The notes: generated by a model not told the origin, from the sequence alone. Counted from the first letter of the stretch, positions 9,265 to 20,903 are shown. The stretch: 64,000 nt of DNA from an uncultured SAR86 cluster bacterium (GCA_902589965.1 CACIUX010000004.1:41687-105686); one strand, 5' to 3'. Translations and numbers: made by a program.

Positions 9265-12200
9265 ATTTTCACACTTAAACATACATTCTCAATACTCAAT
9301 CTCTGATGGCTTAGTGAGATTAGATGAGCTTTCAAGCAAAGCAAAAGAATTAAATTTTGAATCTATTGCGATAACAGATGATTCAAATTTATTTGGATTT
9401 GTAAAATTTTATAAAGAAATGCGCGACAAAGGCATTAAGCCAATTTGTGGGGTAAATTTTAATTCTGTGAAAGACATAAGCAATAATTCTGAGTCTGGAA
9501 AATTAACTCTTTATGCAAAAAATTTTGAAGGCTATAGAAACCTAACAAAGTTAGTATCTAAAACCCATATAGAAGGAAGAATTAGATCGATACCTCATCT
9601 TAAATTGGAGTGGCTAAAAGATTTAAATGAAGGATTAATTTTATTATCTGGAGATATGGAAGGACACATCGCTGATGCAATCCTAAAAAATAATTTTGAG
9701 CTAGCCGAAGCAAGAATAGATTTTTTTAAAAAAATATTTAATGAGGATTTCTTCATTGAGATTTCCAGGCTAGGAAGGGAAAGGGAAGAAGATTACATTA
9801 ATATTGTTACATCTATGGCGGCCAAAGCAAAAATACCTCTTGTAGCAACCAATCAGGTTAGATTCATGGAAGAAGAAGAATTTGAAGCTCATGAAACTAG
9901 AGTATGTATTCAAACTGGTAATGTTCTAAGCGATCCTGCAAGAAAAAAGAATTACTTATCAACTCAATATTTCAAATCAACAGATGAAATGTTTGAGTTG
10001 TTTGAGGATATACCAGAAGCTTTAGAAAATTCTTATTTGATTTCTCAAAAATGCAACCTTGTAATTGAGCTAGGCAAATATATTCTCCCTGACTTTGAGA
10101 CACCCAACGGTGAAACAGAAGATGATTACCTAAAAAAAATATCTATCGTAGGCCTGCATAAAATTTTTGGAGACGAAGTTAAGGAAGATTATTTTTCAAG
10201 ACTAGATTTTGAATTAAGTGTAATTCAAAAAATGGGATATTCAGGCTACTTTTTAATTGTTGCAGATTTTGTTAATTGGGCTAAAGAGAATGATGTTCCT
10301 GTTGGTCCGGGAAGAGGATCAGGTGCTGGATCATTAGTTGCATATGCCATAGGAATAACAGGATTAGACCCTATCAAATATGATCTGTTGTTTGAAAGAT
10401 TTCTTAATCCTGACCGAATTAGCAATCCAGATTTTGATATAGATTTTTGCAAGGATGGTAGAGAGAAAGTAATTGAATACGTTACAAATAAATACGGGCA
10501 AGATTCTGTTGCTCAAATAAGTACCTTAGGCACTATGGCTGCTAGAGCAGTTGTAAGAGATGTGGCAAGAGCTCAAGGAAAATCCTATAGCCTTGCAGAT
10601 CGTCTTGCTAAATTAATTCCTTTTCATCCTGACATGACACTAAAAACTGCATTGCAAAATAAAGAATTAAAACAAGCAATTAAAAATGATGAAGATGCAG
10701 AAGAAATTATTGAGATGTCACAGAAACTTGAAGGTTTATCAAGGAATGTGGGAAAGCATGCTGCAGGCGTTGTCATGGCTCCATCAAAAATAACAGATTT
10801 TTCTGCTCTCTACTTAGATGAGGAGACCGGCGCAGTATCTACTCAATATGATATGAAAGATATTGAACTTGTTGGATTGCAAAAATTCGATTTCTTAGGT
10901 CTTAAAACTTTAACAATAATGAAAAATGCCCTGAAGCTAATTAATCAGAACAGACAGAAATTAAATCTTGAACCAATTAATTTAGATGATCTTCCTCTTG
11001 ATGATTCAAAGACGTATCAGCTCCTCCAAAAAGGCTTAACTACTGCTGTTTTTCAACTGGAATCAAGGGGTATTAAAGAGTACATAGTTAAACTAAAACC
11101 GAATAACTTTGAAGATATTATTACCTTGATTGCCTTATATAGGCCTGGTCCATTAGAAATGAACATGGTTGAAACTTATATTGAAAGAAAACACGGAAGA
11201 GAAGAATTCTCATACGGTGATGAATCAGTTGAAAAAATACTTGATAAAACTCATGGTGTGATTGTTTATCAAGAACAAGTGATGCAATTGGCTCAGGAAT
11301 TCTCCGGTTTTACGCTTGGTGAGGCAGATATTCTTAGAAGAGCAATGGGAAAGAAAATAGCGTCTGAGATGGAAGAACAAAAAGAACCTTTCATAACAGG
11401 CGCAATTGAAAAAGGAAAAAATAAAAGATTTGCTGAAGGATTATTTGATCAAATTGAAAAATTTGCTGGCTATGGTTTTAATAGGTCTCATTCTGCAGCT
11501 TATGCCTTTATTTCTTATCAGACAGCATGGTTAAAAGCCCACTATCCAGCAGAGTTTATGTCTGCTGTCTTAAGTTCAGAAATGGATGATACTGATAAGA
11601 TTCAGATGCTACTTGATGACTGCAAGCTTTTGGGCCTTAAAGTCTTGCCGCCTGATATTAATTCAAGTTTTTTTGAATTCAGGAATATAGACAATGAAAC
11701 ACTGATGTATGGATTGGGAGCAATAAAGGGAGTTGGCAAGTCAGCCATCGAAAGCATAATTGATAACAGGACTTTAAAAGGGAACTTCAAGACCCTTTCA
11801 GATTTTTCTAGTCGCATTGATACAGAAAAAGTGGGAAAAAGAGCACTGGAACCTCTGATAGCTTCTGGCTCAATGGATTCATTTCAATCTAGTAGGGAAG
11901 AGATGTTTGTGAATATTGAATCTGCTTTAAAGTTTGCCAGACAGGTGTCTGAAGAGAAAAAAAGCGGTATTGATGATTTATTCGGTGACGTTGAACTGCC
12001 TAACGTAATTCCTATCACAAAAGCAAAAACCATTGAATTTGATAAGTCTCTAGGTGAGCTAAACTCTTTAGGATTTTATTTCTCATGTCATCCTATGGAT
12101 GAATATAAATGGGAAATTGAGCAAATTTGCCCTAACAGGATTTCTAGTCTCAATGAAGATAAAAATATTCAAAGGTGTGCAGGTGTTATAACTACCAAAA

Positions 12201-12694
12201 GGACAATTCAAGGCAGGAGAGGCCCGGTAACATTTGCAACATTAGATGACGGAACTGAAAAAATAGAAATTATTTTGGGTTCTGATGTAATGCAATCAAT
12301 GCAGGTTGAATTAAATAACAAAGATATTTTTATTGTGGACGGCAAGGTTACTGTAGATAATTCTCGAGAAGTTTTGTACGGATTAGCAAAAAAAATTGAA
12401 GTAACTAATATCAATACTTTAGAAAACTTAAGAATCAGGATGGTAGAAAAATTAAGAATATCTCTGATTGAATCAAAGAAGTCTAACATTGAGAGCTTCA
12501 AAAGATTGCTAGACGACCTTGGTACAGAATCTTCAATTGGTTGTCCTGTTGAGCTGAAATATACTTCAAAAAAATCTGAAGCAGAAATAGAATTCGATGA
12601 GGATAGGAGAATTTTGTTAACTAACAATACCATGAAAGCCCTTTTAAATACTTATGGAAGAGATAATTTAGAACTTATGTATCATAGAAGATAA
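9257..12694 (+). CDS. dnaE: DNA polymerase III subunit alpha
   Basis: Catalytic subunit of the replicative polymerase (C-family, DnaE1 type). The 1145 residues hold an N-terminal PHP domain (HLNIHSQYSISDG). The palm follows with the catalytic PDFDIDFCKDGRE near residue 395. Then come fingers with the conserved RPGPLEMNM, a tandem helix-hairpin-helix region and a C-terminal OB fold with the tau-binding end. Length is close to the 1160 of E. coli. holC and a probable holD for the clamp-loader arm are also in this window. The stop overlaps the accA start. Confidence 0.97.
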   Translation: MNKFSHLNIHSQYSISDGLVRLDELSSKAKELNFESIAITDDSNLFGFVKFYKEMRDKGIKPICGVNFNSVKDISNNSESGKLTLYAKNFEGYRNLTKLVSKTHIEGRIRSIPHLKLEWLKDLNEGLILLSGDMEGHIADAILKNNFELAEARIDFFKKIFNEDFFIEISRLGREREEDYINIVTSMAAKAKIPLVATNQVRFMEEEEFEAHETRVCIQTGNVLSDPARKKNYLSTQYFKSTDEMFELFEDIPEALENSYLISQKCNLVIELGKYILPDFETPNGETEDDYLKKISIVGLHKIFGDEVKEDYFSRLDFELSVIQKMGYSGYFLIVADFVNWAKENDVPVGPGRGSGAGSLVAYAIGITGLDPIKYDLLFERFLNPDRISNPDFDIDFCKDGREKVIEYVTNKYGQDSVAQISTLGTMAARAVVRDVARAQGKSYSLADRLAKLIPFHPDMTLKTALQNKELKQAIKNDEDAEEIIEMSQKLEGLSRNVGKHAAGVVMAPSKITDFSALYLDEETGAVSTQYDMKDIELVGLQKFDFLGLKTLTIMKNALKLINQNRQKLNLEPINLDDLPLDDSKTYQLLQKGLTTAVFQLESRGIKEYIVKLKPNNFEDIITLIALYRPGPLEMNMVETYIERKHGREEFSYGDESVEKILDKTHGVIVYQEQVMQLAQEFSGFTLGEADILRRAMGKKIASEMEEQKEPFITGAIEKGKNKRFAEGLFDQIEKFAGYGFNRSHSAAYAFISYQTAWLKAHYPAEFMSAVLSSEMDDTDKIQMLLDDCKLLGLKVLPPDINSSFFEFRNIDNETLMYGLGAIKGVGKSAIESIIDNRTLKGNFKTLSDFSSRIDTEKVGKRALEPLIASGSMDSFQSSREEMFVNIESALKFARQVSEEKKSGIDDLFGDVELPNVIPITKAKTIEFDKSLGELNSLGFYFSCHPMDEYKWEIEQICPNRISSLNEDKNIQRCAGVITTKRTIQGRRGPVTFATLDDGTEKIEIILGSDVMQSMQVELNNKDIFIVDGKVTVDNSREVLYGLAKKIEVTNINTLENLRIRMVEKLRISLIESKKSNIESFKRLLDDLGTESSIGCPVELKYTSKKSEAEIEFDEDRRILLTNNTMKALLNTYGRDNLELMYHRR

Positions 12695-13644
12695 TGTCTT
12701 ACTCTTTTTTAGATTTTGAAAAACCAATCAGCCTTTTAGAAAAAAAGATTGAAGATCTGCGCTCGAGCCAAGACCAGCCAGATGTAATCCAAAGCCAAGT
12801 TGATTCTCTTAATAAAGAAATTATCAAAATAACAAAGGAGCTATATTCAAATCTTTCCATATGGCAAAAAGTTCAAGTTGCGAGACATCCCCACAGGCCG
12901 CATTTCAGTGATTACATAGAAAAAATATTTCATAATTTTGATGAACATCATGGCGATAGAAATTTTGGTGATGATAGGGCAATAATTGGAGGGACCGCTA
13001 CTTTCAAAGGAAAGCCTGTGATGCTTATCGGTCATGAAAAAGGTAAGGACACAAAAGATAAGATAGAAAGAAATTTTGGTATGTCGCAACCAGAAGGTTA
13101 TCGAAAAGCTGCAAGGTTAATGAAGCTCGCAGAAGATTTTTCTATGCCGGTCATAACATTTATCGATACTCCTGGGGCATATCCTGGCATAGAAAGTGAA
13201 GAAAGAGGCAATTCACAAGCCATAGCCTATAACTTAAGTGTTATGTCCAAACTTAAAACACCAATTATTGTAATTATTACTGGAGAGGGCGGTTCTGGGG
13301 GAGCTTTGGCAATTGGAGTGGGAGATAATATATCAATGTTAGAGTTCTCTATTTATTCTGTGGCGTCTCCAGAAGCTTGTGCGTCGATAGTTTGGAGAGA
13401 TTCTTCAAAAGCAGAGGATGCTGCAAAAGCAATGAAATTAGACGCTTCTAATCTTCTAGAGTTAAGTTTGATAGATAAAATCATCGATGAGCCTTTAGGC
13501 GGTGCTCATAGAGATGTTCAAAAAATGAGTTCCGTTCTTTCAGACCACATTTCTGAGCAGCTTGAAAAATGTTCGTCCCTTAATATTTCTGATCTTCTTA
13601 ATGAAAGACACAAGAAAATTATGAGCTACGGAGCCATCGAGTAA
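12694..13644 (+). CDS. accA: Acetyl-CoA carboxylase carboxyltransferase subunit alpha
   Basis: Together with AccD, transfers carboxyl from carboxybiotin to acetyl-CoA to give malonyl-CoA for fatty acid synthesis. The 316 residues match the 319 of E. coli. Visible motifs are the N-terminal LDFEKPI start, WQKVQVARHPHRP, FIDTPGAYPGI and the oxyanion region GEGGSGGALAIGVGD. It follows dnaE with a TAATG overlap and is followed directly by tilS, the conserved order. Confidence 0.97.
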   Translation: MSYSFLDFEKPISLLEKKIEDLRSSQDQPDVIQSQVDSLNKEIIKITKELYSNLSIWQKVQVARHPHRPHFSDYIEKIFHNFDEHHGDRNFGDDRAIIGGTATFKGKPVMLIGHEKGKDTKDKIERNFGMSQPEGYRKAARLMKLAEDFSMPVITFIDTPGAYPGIESEERGNSQAIAYNLSVMSKLKTPIIVIITGEGGSGGALAIGVGDNISMLEFSIYSVASPEACASIVWRDSSKAEDAAKAMKLDASNLLELSLIDKIIDEPLGGAHRDVQKMSSVLSDHISEQLEKCSSLNISDLLNERHKKIMSYGAIE

Positions 13645-16274
<2,630 letters not shown>

Positions 16275-16294
16275 TTAAATAACCAATTTATAAA

Positions 16295-16304
16295 TTATTA
16301 TACT
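16295..16304. promoter_or_regulatory. Overlapping divergent -10 elements, leuA / holD-rimI
   Basis: The 48-base gap between the leuA and holD-like starts carries TATAAT on the minus strand (16302-16297), reading towards leuA. It also carries TATACT on the plus strand (16299-16304), reading towards the holD-like gene. Neither has a good -35 at normal distance, so these are candidates only. If both are used, the two RNA polymerases would compete for the same bases. Confidence 0.35.
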
Positions 16305-16322
16305 ATTCATAGCGAATGATAA

Positions 16323-16592
16323 ATGAATAAAGAGATTTTAAACAAAATGGGCATCTCAACTTATGAATTGGTTGAGGATTTTATATTTGTAGATAACAAA
16401 GTAAAGGCAGTCGATAAAAGTGATGAAAGCGAAGGCAATGATCAGTTTTTAAAATCATTGGATTACTACCTAAATAATTTCACTAAAGATAAGAAAAATG
16501 CATTGAATTTTCTAAATTCTAAATCATTGAAGTTATCTGAATTATTGGAAAATTCTCAGATGAGGAAACAAGCTTGGAAAAATGAAAATTAA
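16323..16592 (+). CDS. holD: Probable DNA polymerase III subunit psi (HolD), short and diverged
   Basis: An 89-residue protein with no clear domain on first reading. Two segments fit HolD. Residues 6-15 (LNKMGISTYE) resemble the chi-binding N terminus of E. coli psi (LQQLGITQW). Residues 74-87 (LLENSQMRKQAWKN) resemble its C-terminal pattern of a leucine, NP, then Ala-Arg and a tryptophan. E. coli psi has 137 residues, so the middle is shortened. Context supports it: holD precedes and overlaps rimI in E. coli, and here the frame overlaps rimI by 11 bases. Psi would link HolC to the clamp loader. The identity is inferred. Confidence 0.6.
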   Translation: MNKEILNKMGISTYELVEDFIFVDNKVKAVDKSDESEGNDQFLKSLDYYLNNFTKDKKNALNFLNSKSLKLSELLENSQMRKQAWKNEN

Positions 16593-17097
16593 TTTCAGAC
16601 CTATGAATAAAAATGATATCTACTATGTTCACGGCATAGAGTCGCTAACTAATGAAACTCCTTGGTCTGAAAATAATTTTTATGATGCCTTAAGGTTTAG
16701 TAAAGCCGATGTGGTAACTATTGACGGTAAAGTTAATGGGTATGTCATCTATCAGTATGTGATGGATGAAATCCATCTATTGAATATTTCTGTCGCTCCA
16801 CAATTTATTGGAAAATCAATTGGTTATCAGTTGCTAAAAAGGGTTGTAGATCAATCAAAATATACTTTTAAAAAAAGAATTTTTTTAGAGGTTAGAGAAT
16901 CAAACCAAAGAGCTATTAAGTTTTATCGTCGAAATGGTTTTCAGGAAGCAGGAGTAAGAAAGAATTATTACAAATTAAATTTTGGTAGAGAGGATGGATT
17001 AATTATGCAAAAAAATCTAAGCAAGCCTGTAATTATTCTTCTACTCGATAATGTCTTTAAGTTCTTCTTCAATCTCGCTAGGTTCCGTCTGAGGTGA
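16582..17097 (+). CDS. rimI: Ribosomal protein S18 alanine N-acetyltransferase RimI
   Basis: GNAT-family acetyltransferase; RimI acetylates the N-terminal alanine of S18. The fold is seen in NISVAPQFIGKSIGYQLLKR (acetyl-CoA loop, about residues 68-87), FLEVRESNQRAIKFYRRNGF and the final YY tyrosines. The usual length of about 150 would end near MQKNLSK. Here the frame runs on for some 20 hydrophobic residues into the 3' end of the convergent gpx gene (57-base overlap). It overlaps the holD-like gene upstream. A neighbouring GNAT specificity cannot be excluded. Confidence 0.85.
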   Translation: MKINFRPMNKNDIYYVHGIESLTNETPWSENNFYDALRFSKADVVTIDGKVNGYVIYQYVMDEIHLLNISVAPQFIGKSIGYQLLKRVVDQSKYTFKKRIFLEVRESNQRAIKFYRRNGFQEAGVRKNYYKLNFGREDGLIMQKNLSKPVIILLLDNVFKFFFNLARFRLR

Positions 17098-17520
17098 ATA
17101 CCTTTTTATAACGTTCCCATCTCTATCAACTAAAAACTTTGTAAAGTTCCACTTAATGGCTTCGGTTAAAATTCCAGTTTTTTCCGATTTTAAATATTCA
17201 TAAAGCGGATGGGTATTTGACCCATTTACTTCAATTTTTTTCATTACAGGAAAATTAACATCGTACTTCGTTTTACAAAAAGTTTGAATTTCCTCATCGG
17301 TACCTGGTTCTTGACCCATGAATTGGTTGCAAGGGAAACCAATAACTTGCAAATCTTTCTCATATGAATCCTGGATTTGTTTAAGGCCTTCGTACTGCGG
17401 TGTAAGACCACATTTACTAGCTACATTAACTATCAAAATATACTTTCCTTTGTATTCTTCTAAGTTTTTTTCTGCTTCTTTTGAATCCTGAAAATTTATT
17501 GAATAGATGTTTGGTTCCAC
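17041..17520 (-). CDS. Glutathione peroxidase (cysteine type, BtuE-like)
   Basis: Thiol-dependent reduction of hydroperoxides, probably cytoplasmic as no signal peptide is seen. The 159 residues carry the full catalytic set. Cys 37 is in NVASKCGLTPQY, Gln 66 in FPCNQF, and Trp 124 with Asn 125 in WNFTKFLVDRDG. As a cysteine enzyme it may use thioredoxin rather than glutathione. The start is GTG at 17520, with GGGGGA five bases upstream. It is convergent with rimI and divergent from the Tas gene. Confidence 0.92.
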   Translation of the reverse strand: MEPNIYSINFQDSKEAEKNLEEYKGKYILIVNVASKCGLTPQYEGLKQIQDSYEKDLQVIGFPCNQFMGQEPGTDEEIQTFCKTKYDVNFPVMKKIEVNGSNTHPLYEYLKSEKTGILTEAIKWNFTKFLVDRDGNVIKRYSPQTEPSEIEEELKDIIE

Positions 17521-17538
17521 TTTTTCCCCCTATATACT
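17511..17538 (+). promoter_or_regulatory. Candidate sigma-70 promoter for tas
   Basis: TTGGTT at 17511-17516 and TATACT at 17533-17538 are separated by 16 bases. The expected transcript would begin near 17545, leaving a leader of about 22 bases with the strong AGGAGG. The -35 lies within the start region of the divergent gpx gene. Confidence 0.45.
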
Positions 17539-17551
17539 AAGCAAATGTTTT

Positions 17552-17557
17552 AGGAGG
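17552..17557 (+). promoter_or_regulatory. Strong Shine-Dalgarno that sets the tas start
   Basis: AGGAGG lies nine bases before the ATG at 17567. It supports that start over an in-frame ATG at 17507. Such a complete Shine-Dalgarno is uncommon in this window, where most genes are coupled by overlap. Confidence 0.75.
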
Positions 17558-17566
17558 GTAATTATT

Positions 17567-18604
17567 ATGGAATATAGAAAATTAGGCAATACAGACATCG
17601 ATGTGAGTGTTATTTGCTTAGGAACCATGACTTGGGGACAGCAAAATACTGAAGAAGAAGGTTTTGAGCAAATGGATTACGCCGTTGAACAAGGAGTAAA
17701 CTTTTTTGATACTGCTGAGTTATATTCTATTCCACCAATGGAAGATACTCAGGGGAGCACAGAGACAATAATTGGTAATTGGTTTGAAAAAAGAGGTAAC
17801 AGAGAAAAAATTATCCTTGCAACTAAAGTTGCAGGAAGAAGCGGCATGAAATGGTTTCGAGGCGGTGAAACAAGACTTGATAGCGATAACATTACAAAGG
17901 CTATTGAAGGAAGCCTTAAAAGACTCAAAACTGACTACGTTGATCTTTATCAACTTCACTGGCCAGATAGACCAATAAATTTATTTGGTGGAGGCCTCTC
18001 TTATAAGCATTACGATTTAGAATCAGTAGCCATAGAGGAGACATTAAGAGTTTTGGGTGATTTAGTGAAAGAAGGAAAAATTAGGTACGTTGGCCTTTCC
18101 AATGAAACCCCATGGGGCCTGTCCGAATTTATTAAGGCTGCAGAAATGCATGACTTACCCAAAGTTGTGAGCGTTCAAAATGCCTATAACTTGTTAAACA
18201 GAATTTATGAAGGTGGGATGTCCGAATTCCATCACAGATCTCAAGTTGGTTTGTTAGCTTACTCACCTCTTGCGCAGGGATATCTAACCGGGAAATACCT
18301 TGATGGTGCTAGGCCTGCTGGAGCTAGGACTACGTTATTTGAACGAGGCCAAAGATACGAAACGGAACAGGCAGAGGAAATAATAAGGAAGTATGTAAAT
18401 CTTGCTAATGAATATTCAATGGATCCTGCTTTGATGGCTAATTCATTTGTTAATGATCAAGATTTTGTGACCTCAAACATTATTGGTGCCACAACTATGG
18501 AGCAGCTAAAGATTGCTGTTGGCAGTATTGATACAAAGCTTGATGAAGAATGTCTGAAGAAAATTGAAGAAATTCATTACGGATGTCCAAACCCTTGTCC
18601 ATGA
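17567..18604 (+). CDS. tas: Aldo/keto reductase, Tas family
   Basis: NADP(H)-dependent oxidoreductase with a TIM-barrel fold; the physiological substrate is unknown. The N terminus MEYRKLGNTDIDVSVICLG followed by TMTWGQQNTEEEG, and LYSIPPMEDTQGSTETIIGNW, closely follow E. coli Tas. The length of 345 residues agrees (346). The catalytic Asp-Tyr pair is in FFDTAELYS, the lysine in ILATKVAG and the histidine in YQLHWPDR. The stop overlaps the next gene (ATGA). Confidence 0.92.
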   Translation: MEYRKLGNTDIDVSVICLGTMTWGQQNTEEEGFEQMDYAVEQGVNFFDTAELYSIPPMEDTQGSTETIIGNWFEKRGNREKIILATKVAGRSGMKWFRGGETRLDSDNITKAIEGSLKRLKTDYVDLYQLHWPDRPINLFGGGLSYKHYDLESVAIEETLRVLGDLVKEGKIRYVGLSNETPWGLSEFIKAAEMHDLPKVVSVQNAYNLLNRIYEGGMSEFHHRSQVGLLAYSPLAQGYLTGKYLDGARPAGARTTLFERGQRYETEQAEEIIRKYVNLANEYSMDPALMANSFVNDQDFVTSNIIGATTMEQLKIAVGSIDTKLDEECLKKIEEIHYGCPNPCP

Positions 18605-19053
18605 GTGACATTATCTGGGTAGAAGGAACATTCGAAGACTTAAGCGTTCATCAACTTTATGACGTAATGAATCTTCGCCAAGAAGTATTTTTAATAGAGC
18701 AAAACACTTCATATCTGGATGCGGATAATGTTGATCAGGACTCTTTTCATTTACTTGCCTACATAGGATCAAATCTTCAGGGTTACAGTCGTCTAGTACC
18801 GCCAGGAATAAAGTATGAAGACGTTTCTATAGGAAGAGTGGTTTTACACAAAAAATCTCGTGGCAGTGGGTTAAGTAAGATTTTGATGGATAAATCTATC
18901 CATACATGCCAGATTCTATATCCCGAGACAGACATTAGAATTTCAGCACAACATCCCTTGGTAGATTTTTATCAAGGTTACGGCTTCAAAACAGTTGGAA
19001 AAATTTATGATGAGGATGGGATTCCTCATATAGAAATGGTCCTAGAAAAATAA
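18601..19053 (+). CDS. GNAT family N-acetyltransferase, ElaA-like
   Basis: A 150-residue acetyltransferase of the ElaA family, substrate unknown. Typical ElaA features are LYDVMNLRQEVFLIEQNTSY, the mid segment YSRLVPPG, SIGRVVLHKKSRGSGLSKIL (acetyl-CoA loop) and ISAQHPLVDFYQGYGFKTVG. The ATG at 18601 overlaps the tas stop, so the two are likely co-expressed. A start six codons upstream inside tas is possible but less natural. Confidence 0.85.
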   Translation: MSDIIWVEGTFEDLSVHQLYDVMNLRQEVFLIEQNTSYLDADNVDQDSFHLLAYIGSNLQGYSRLVPPGIKYEDVSIGRVVLHKKSRGSGLSKILMDKSIHTCQILYPETDIRISAQHPLVDFYQGYGFKTVGKIYDEDGIPHIEMVLEK

Positions 19054-19800
19054 TTGAATATTTCTTACCTCAATTTTGGATTCTTGCTTTCATTTATTCT
19101 GGGAATAGTTTTCTTAACTTTTGATTTTTTTGGAGATATTTCTCTTCCGTCCTCAAACTGGGCAATAAAAGTTGGGGACAAATCCGTTTCCATGGAAAGT
19201 TATCTAGCTCAGATCAGCCAACTTGATTTCAATAATGACGGGGAAATAGACGCCGAACTTAAAGAGTCAGTGATTGATCAACTCGTCATTGAGCAATTAT
19301 TGATTATGAAGGCAATCGATGAAGATATTATCCAAAGCGATCCTCTATTGAAAAATAATCTCATCGATTACATGACAAACATCATTTCTAATCAGACCAT
19401 CTCGAATATTGGGTATGAAGACGTTGAAGAATATTACAAAAATAATCTAGATAAATTTTCTCAAAATAATTTGTATTTAATGGAATCTGATAGTGAATTT
19501 ATTAATTTACCCAATGATTATCTTACAAAGCAGAAGCTAAGAGATTATTTGGGAGCAGATGCAATTATAAATATTGATATTCTTGAGATCGGCAGTGAAA
19601 TTAAATTTATCCAAGATGATCAATCGTTTAGTGTTTTGCTTATAGATAAGATAGAAGGGGAACCCGCTTCATTAAACTCGATATTTGACATAGTAAATCA
19701 AGAGGCAATAAGGAGCGAAAGAGAGAGGTCTTTTAGAGAATACATAAATGAACTTAAAAAAAGTTATCCAGTTGAAATAAACCCTATCCTATATAAGTAA
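19054..19800 (+). CDS. PPIase-like periplasmic protein paired with HupE/UreJ protein
   Basis: A 248-residue protein with one N-terminal hydrophobic segment (residues 6-27) that anchors it or serves as a signal. The next 90 residues resemble the SurA/PpiC N-terminal helical domain (VIDQLVIEQLLIMKA). A parvulin core such as VRHIL is not recognisable, so isomerase activity is doubtful. The start is TTG at 19054, directly after the ElaA-like stop, and the stop overlaps the HupE/UreJ gene. The tight pairing with that gene suggests a shared task, perhaps helping its exported domain fold. The function is not known. Confidence 0.6.
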   Translation: MNISYLNFGFLLSFILGIVFLTFDFFGDISLPSSNWAIKVGDKSVSMESYLAQISQLDFNNDGEIDAELKESVIDQLVIEQLLIMKAIDEDIIQSDPLLKNNLIDYMTNIISNQTISNIGYEDVEEYYKNNLDKFSQNNLYLMESDSEFINLPNDYLTKQKLRDYLGADAIINIDILEIGSEIKFIQDDQSFSVLLIDKIEGEPASLNSIFDIVNQEAIRSERERSFREYINELKKSYPVEINPILYK

Positions 19801-20903
19801 TGAGACTTCTGTCTTTGTATCTCTTATTGACAGCCTCTTTCTTGAGCTCACATGAGCTTCAAAAATTTAACCTTTCCTTAGACTTTCTTGAAACAGATGA
19901 ATCCAAGGAAATTGAGATTAACATTATAGTACCTCGAAACTTATACAGACCATCTTTGGAAGAGAACCTTAACAATGGATTAAATTTTGATGCCTGTAAA
20001 GAAAAAGATTTTGATCTAGTTAATTCAACAGCGAGATACTTAACTTTCAAGAAAAAAATTACTTGTAGCAATTTTCCTAGATCACTTGATGCTAGAAATT
20101 TCTTCTCTTTTTATCCAGATCAAACTATTTTGGTGAATATAAAAAAAGAAACTAGCCTTCAAAATCAAACATTTTTAAATAATTCTAAAAGTAAAATTGA
20201 TTTCAAAGAAGCCGATCAGAATTTTAGTTTTTTTTCTTTAGGATTAAACCACTTTCTAGGGGGCTACGATCATATTGCGTTTGTATCTCTTTTAGCCTTA
20301 CTGATAATTGGAATAAAACAATTAATTTATCTACTCTCTGGCTTTACCTTAGGCCATGCTATCAGCATTACGTTCTCATCCTTAGGCTTTATTTCTGTAA
20401 AAATTTCAATAATTGAAATCCTTATTGGCTACTCAATATTTTTATTGGCTCTGGAGTACTTAACAATTAGACAAGTTAATAAAAATGGAATCATGAAGAT
20501 AAATTCCATGTTTTGGATATCACTGGTCTGCGTTTCACTTGTCTTCTTTCCAGAAATAACTGTTCTATCAGTAGGCATGGCTTTGATTGGAATTTCTTAT
20601 CCTTATTTAATTACAAGAAATTCACTCATTAGAATTATTGCTACCGTATTTTTTGGACTTTTGCATGGTTTTGGATTTGCTTCAAACTTATCTAATTTTG
20701 ATTCTCAATCACTAGTCTCATCTATTATTCTCTTCAACTTGGGAATAGAAGCAGCTCAAATTTTATATGCTATTTTTCTTCTTTTAGTCCTTAACCTTAT
20801 TGCAAAAATAAGGCTTATAAGCAGACTATTTTTAAAAGATTTTATCTCTTTGATTGTTTTTTTCTTCTCTACCTTATGGTTTATAGGAAGGTTGCTGTTC
20901 TAG
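19800..20903 (+). CDS. HupE/UreJ family membrane protein
   Basis: A 367-residue protein with a signal peptide (LLLTASFLSSHE), an exported domain to about residue 140, and some seven membrane helices. The metal-type motif GLNHFLGGYDHIAF, near residue 145, matches the HupE/UreJ signature of a histidine before a GxDH. Further histidines occur in FTLGHAISI and GLLHGFGFASN. Family members are linked to nickel or cobalt uptake, but this longer variant is not tied to hydrogenase or urease genes here. Transport of a metal is inference. Confidence 0.75.
   Translation: MRLLSLYLLLTASFLSSHELQKFNLSLDFLETDESKEIEINIIVPRNLYRPSLEENLNNGLNFDACKEKDFDLVNSTARYLTFKKKITCSNFPRSLDARNFFSFYPDQTILVNIKKETSLQNQTFLNNSKSKIDFKEADQNFSFFSLGLNHFLGGYDHIAFVSLLALLIIGIKQLIYLLSGFTLGHAISITFSSLGFISVKISIIEILIGYSIFLLALEYLTIRQVNKNGIMKINSMFWISLVCVSLVFFPEITVLSVGMALIGISYPYLITRNSLIRIIATVFFGLLHGFGFASNLSNFDSQSLVSSIILFNLGIEAAQILYAIFLLLVLNLIAKIRLISRLFLKDFISLIVFFFSTLWFIGRLLF

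Noticed and set aside
12208..12633. 141-codon open frame on the minus strand inside dnaE
   Set aside because: It is antisense to the C-terminal region of dnaE, has Ser/Leu/Ile-rich composition typical of shadow frames, and no start context.
17507..17566. 20-codon N-terminal extension of Tas
   Set aside because: The AGGAGG at 17552-17557 and the alignment with E. coli Tas point to the ATG at 17567. The extension would overlap gpx.
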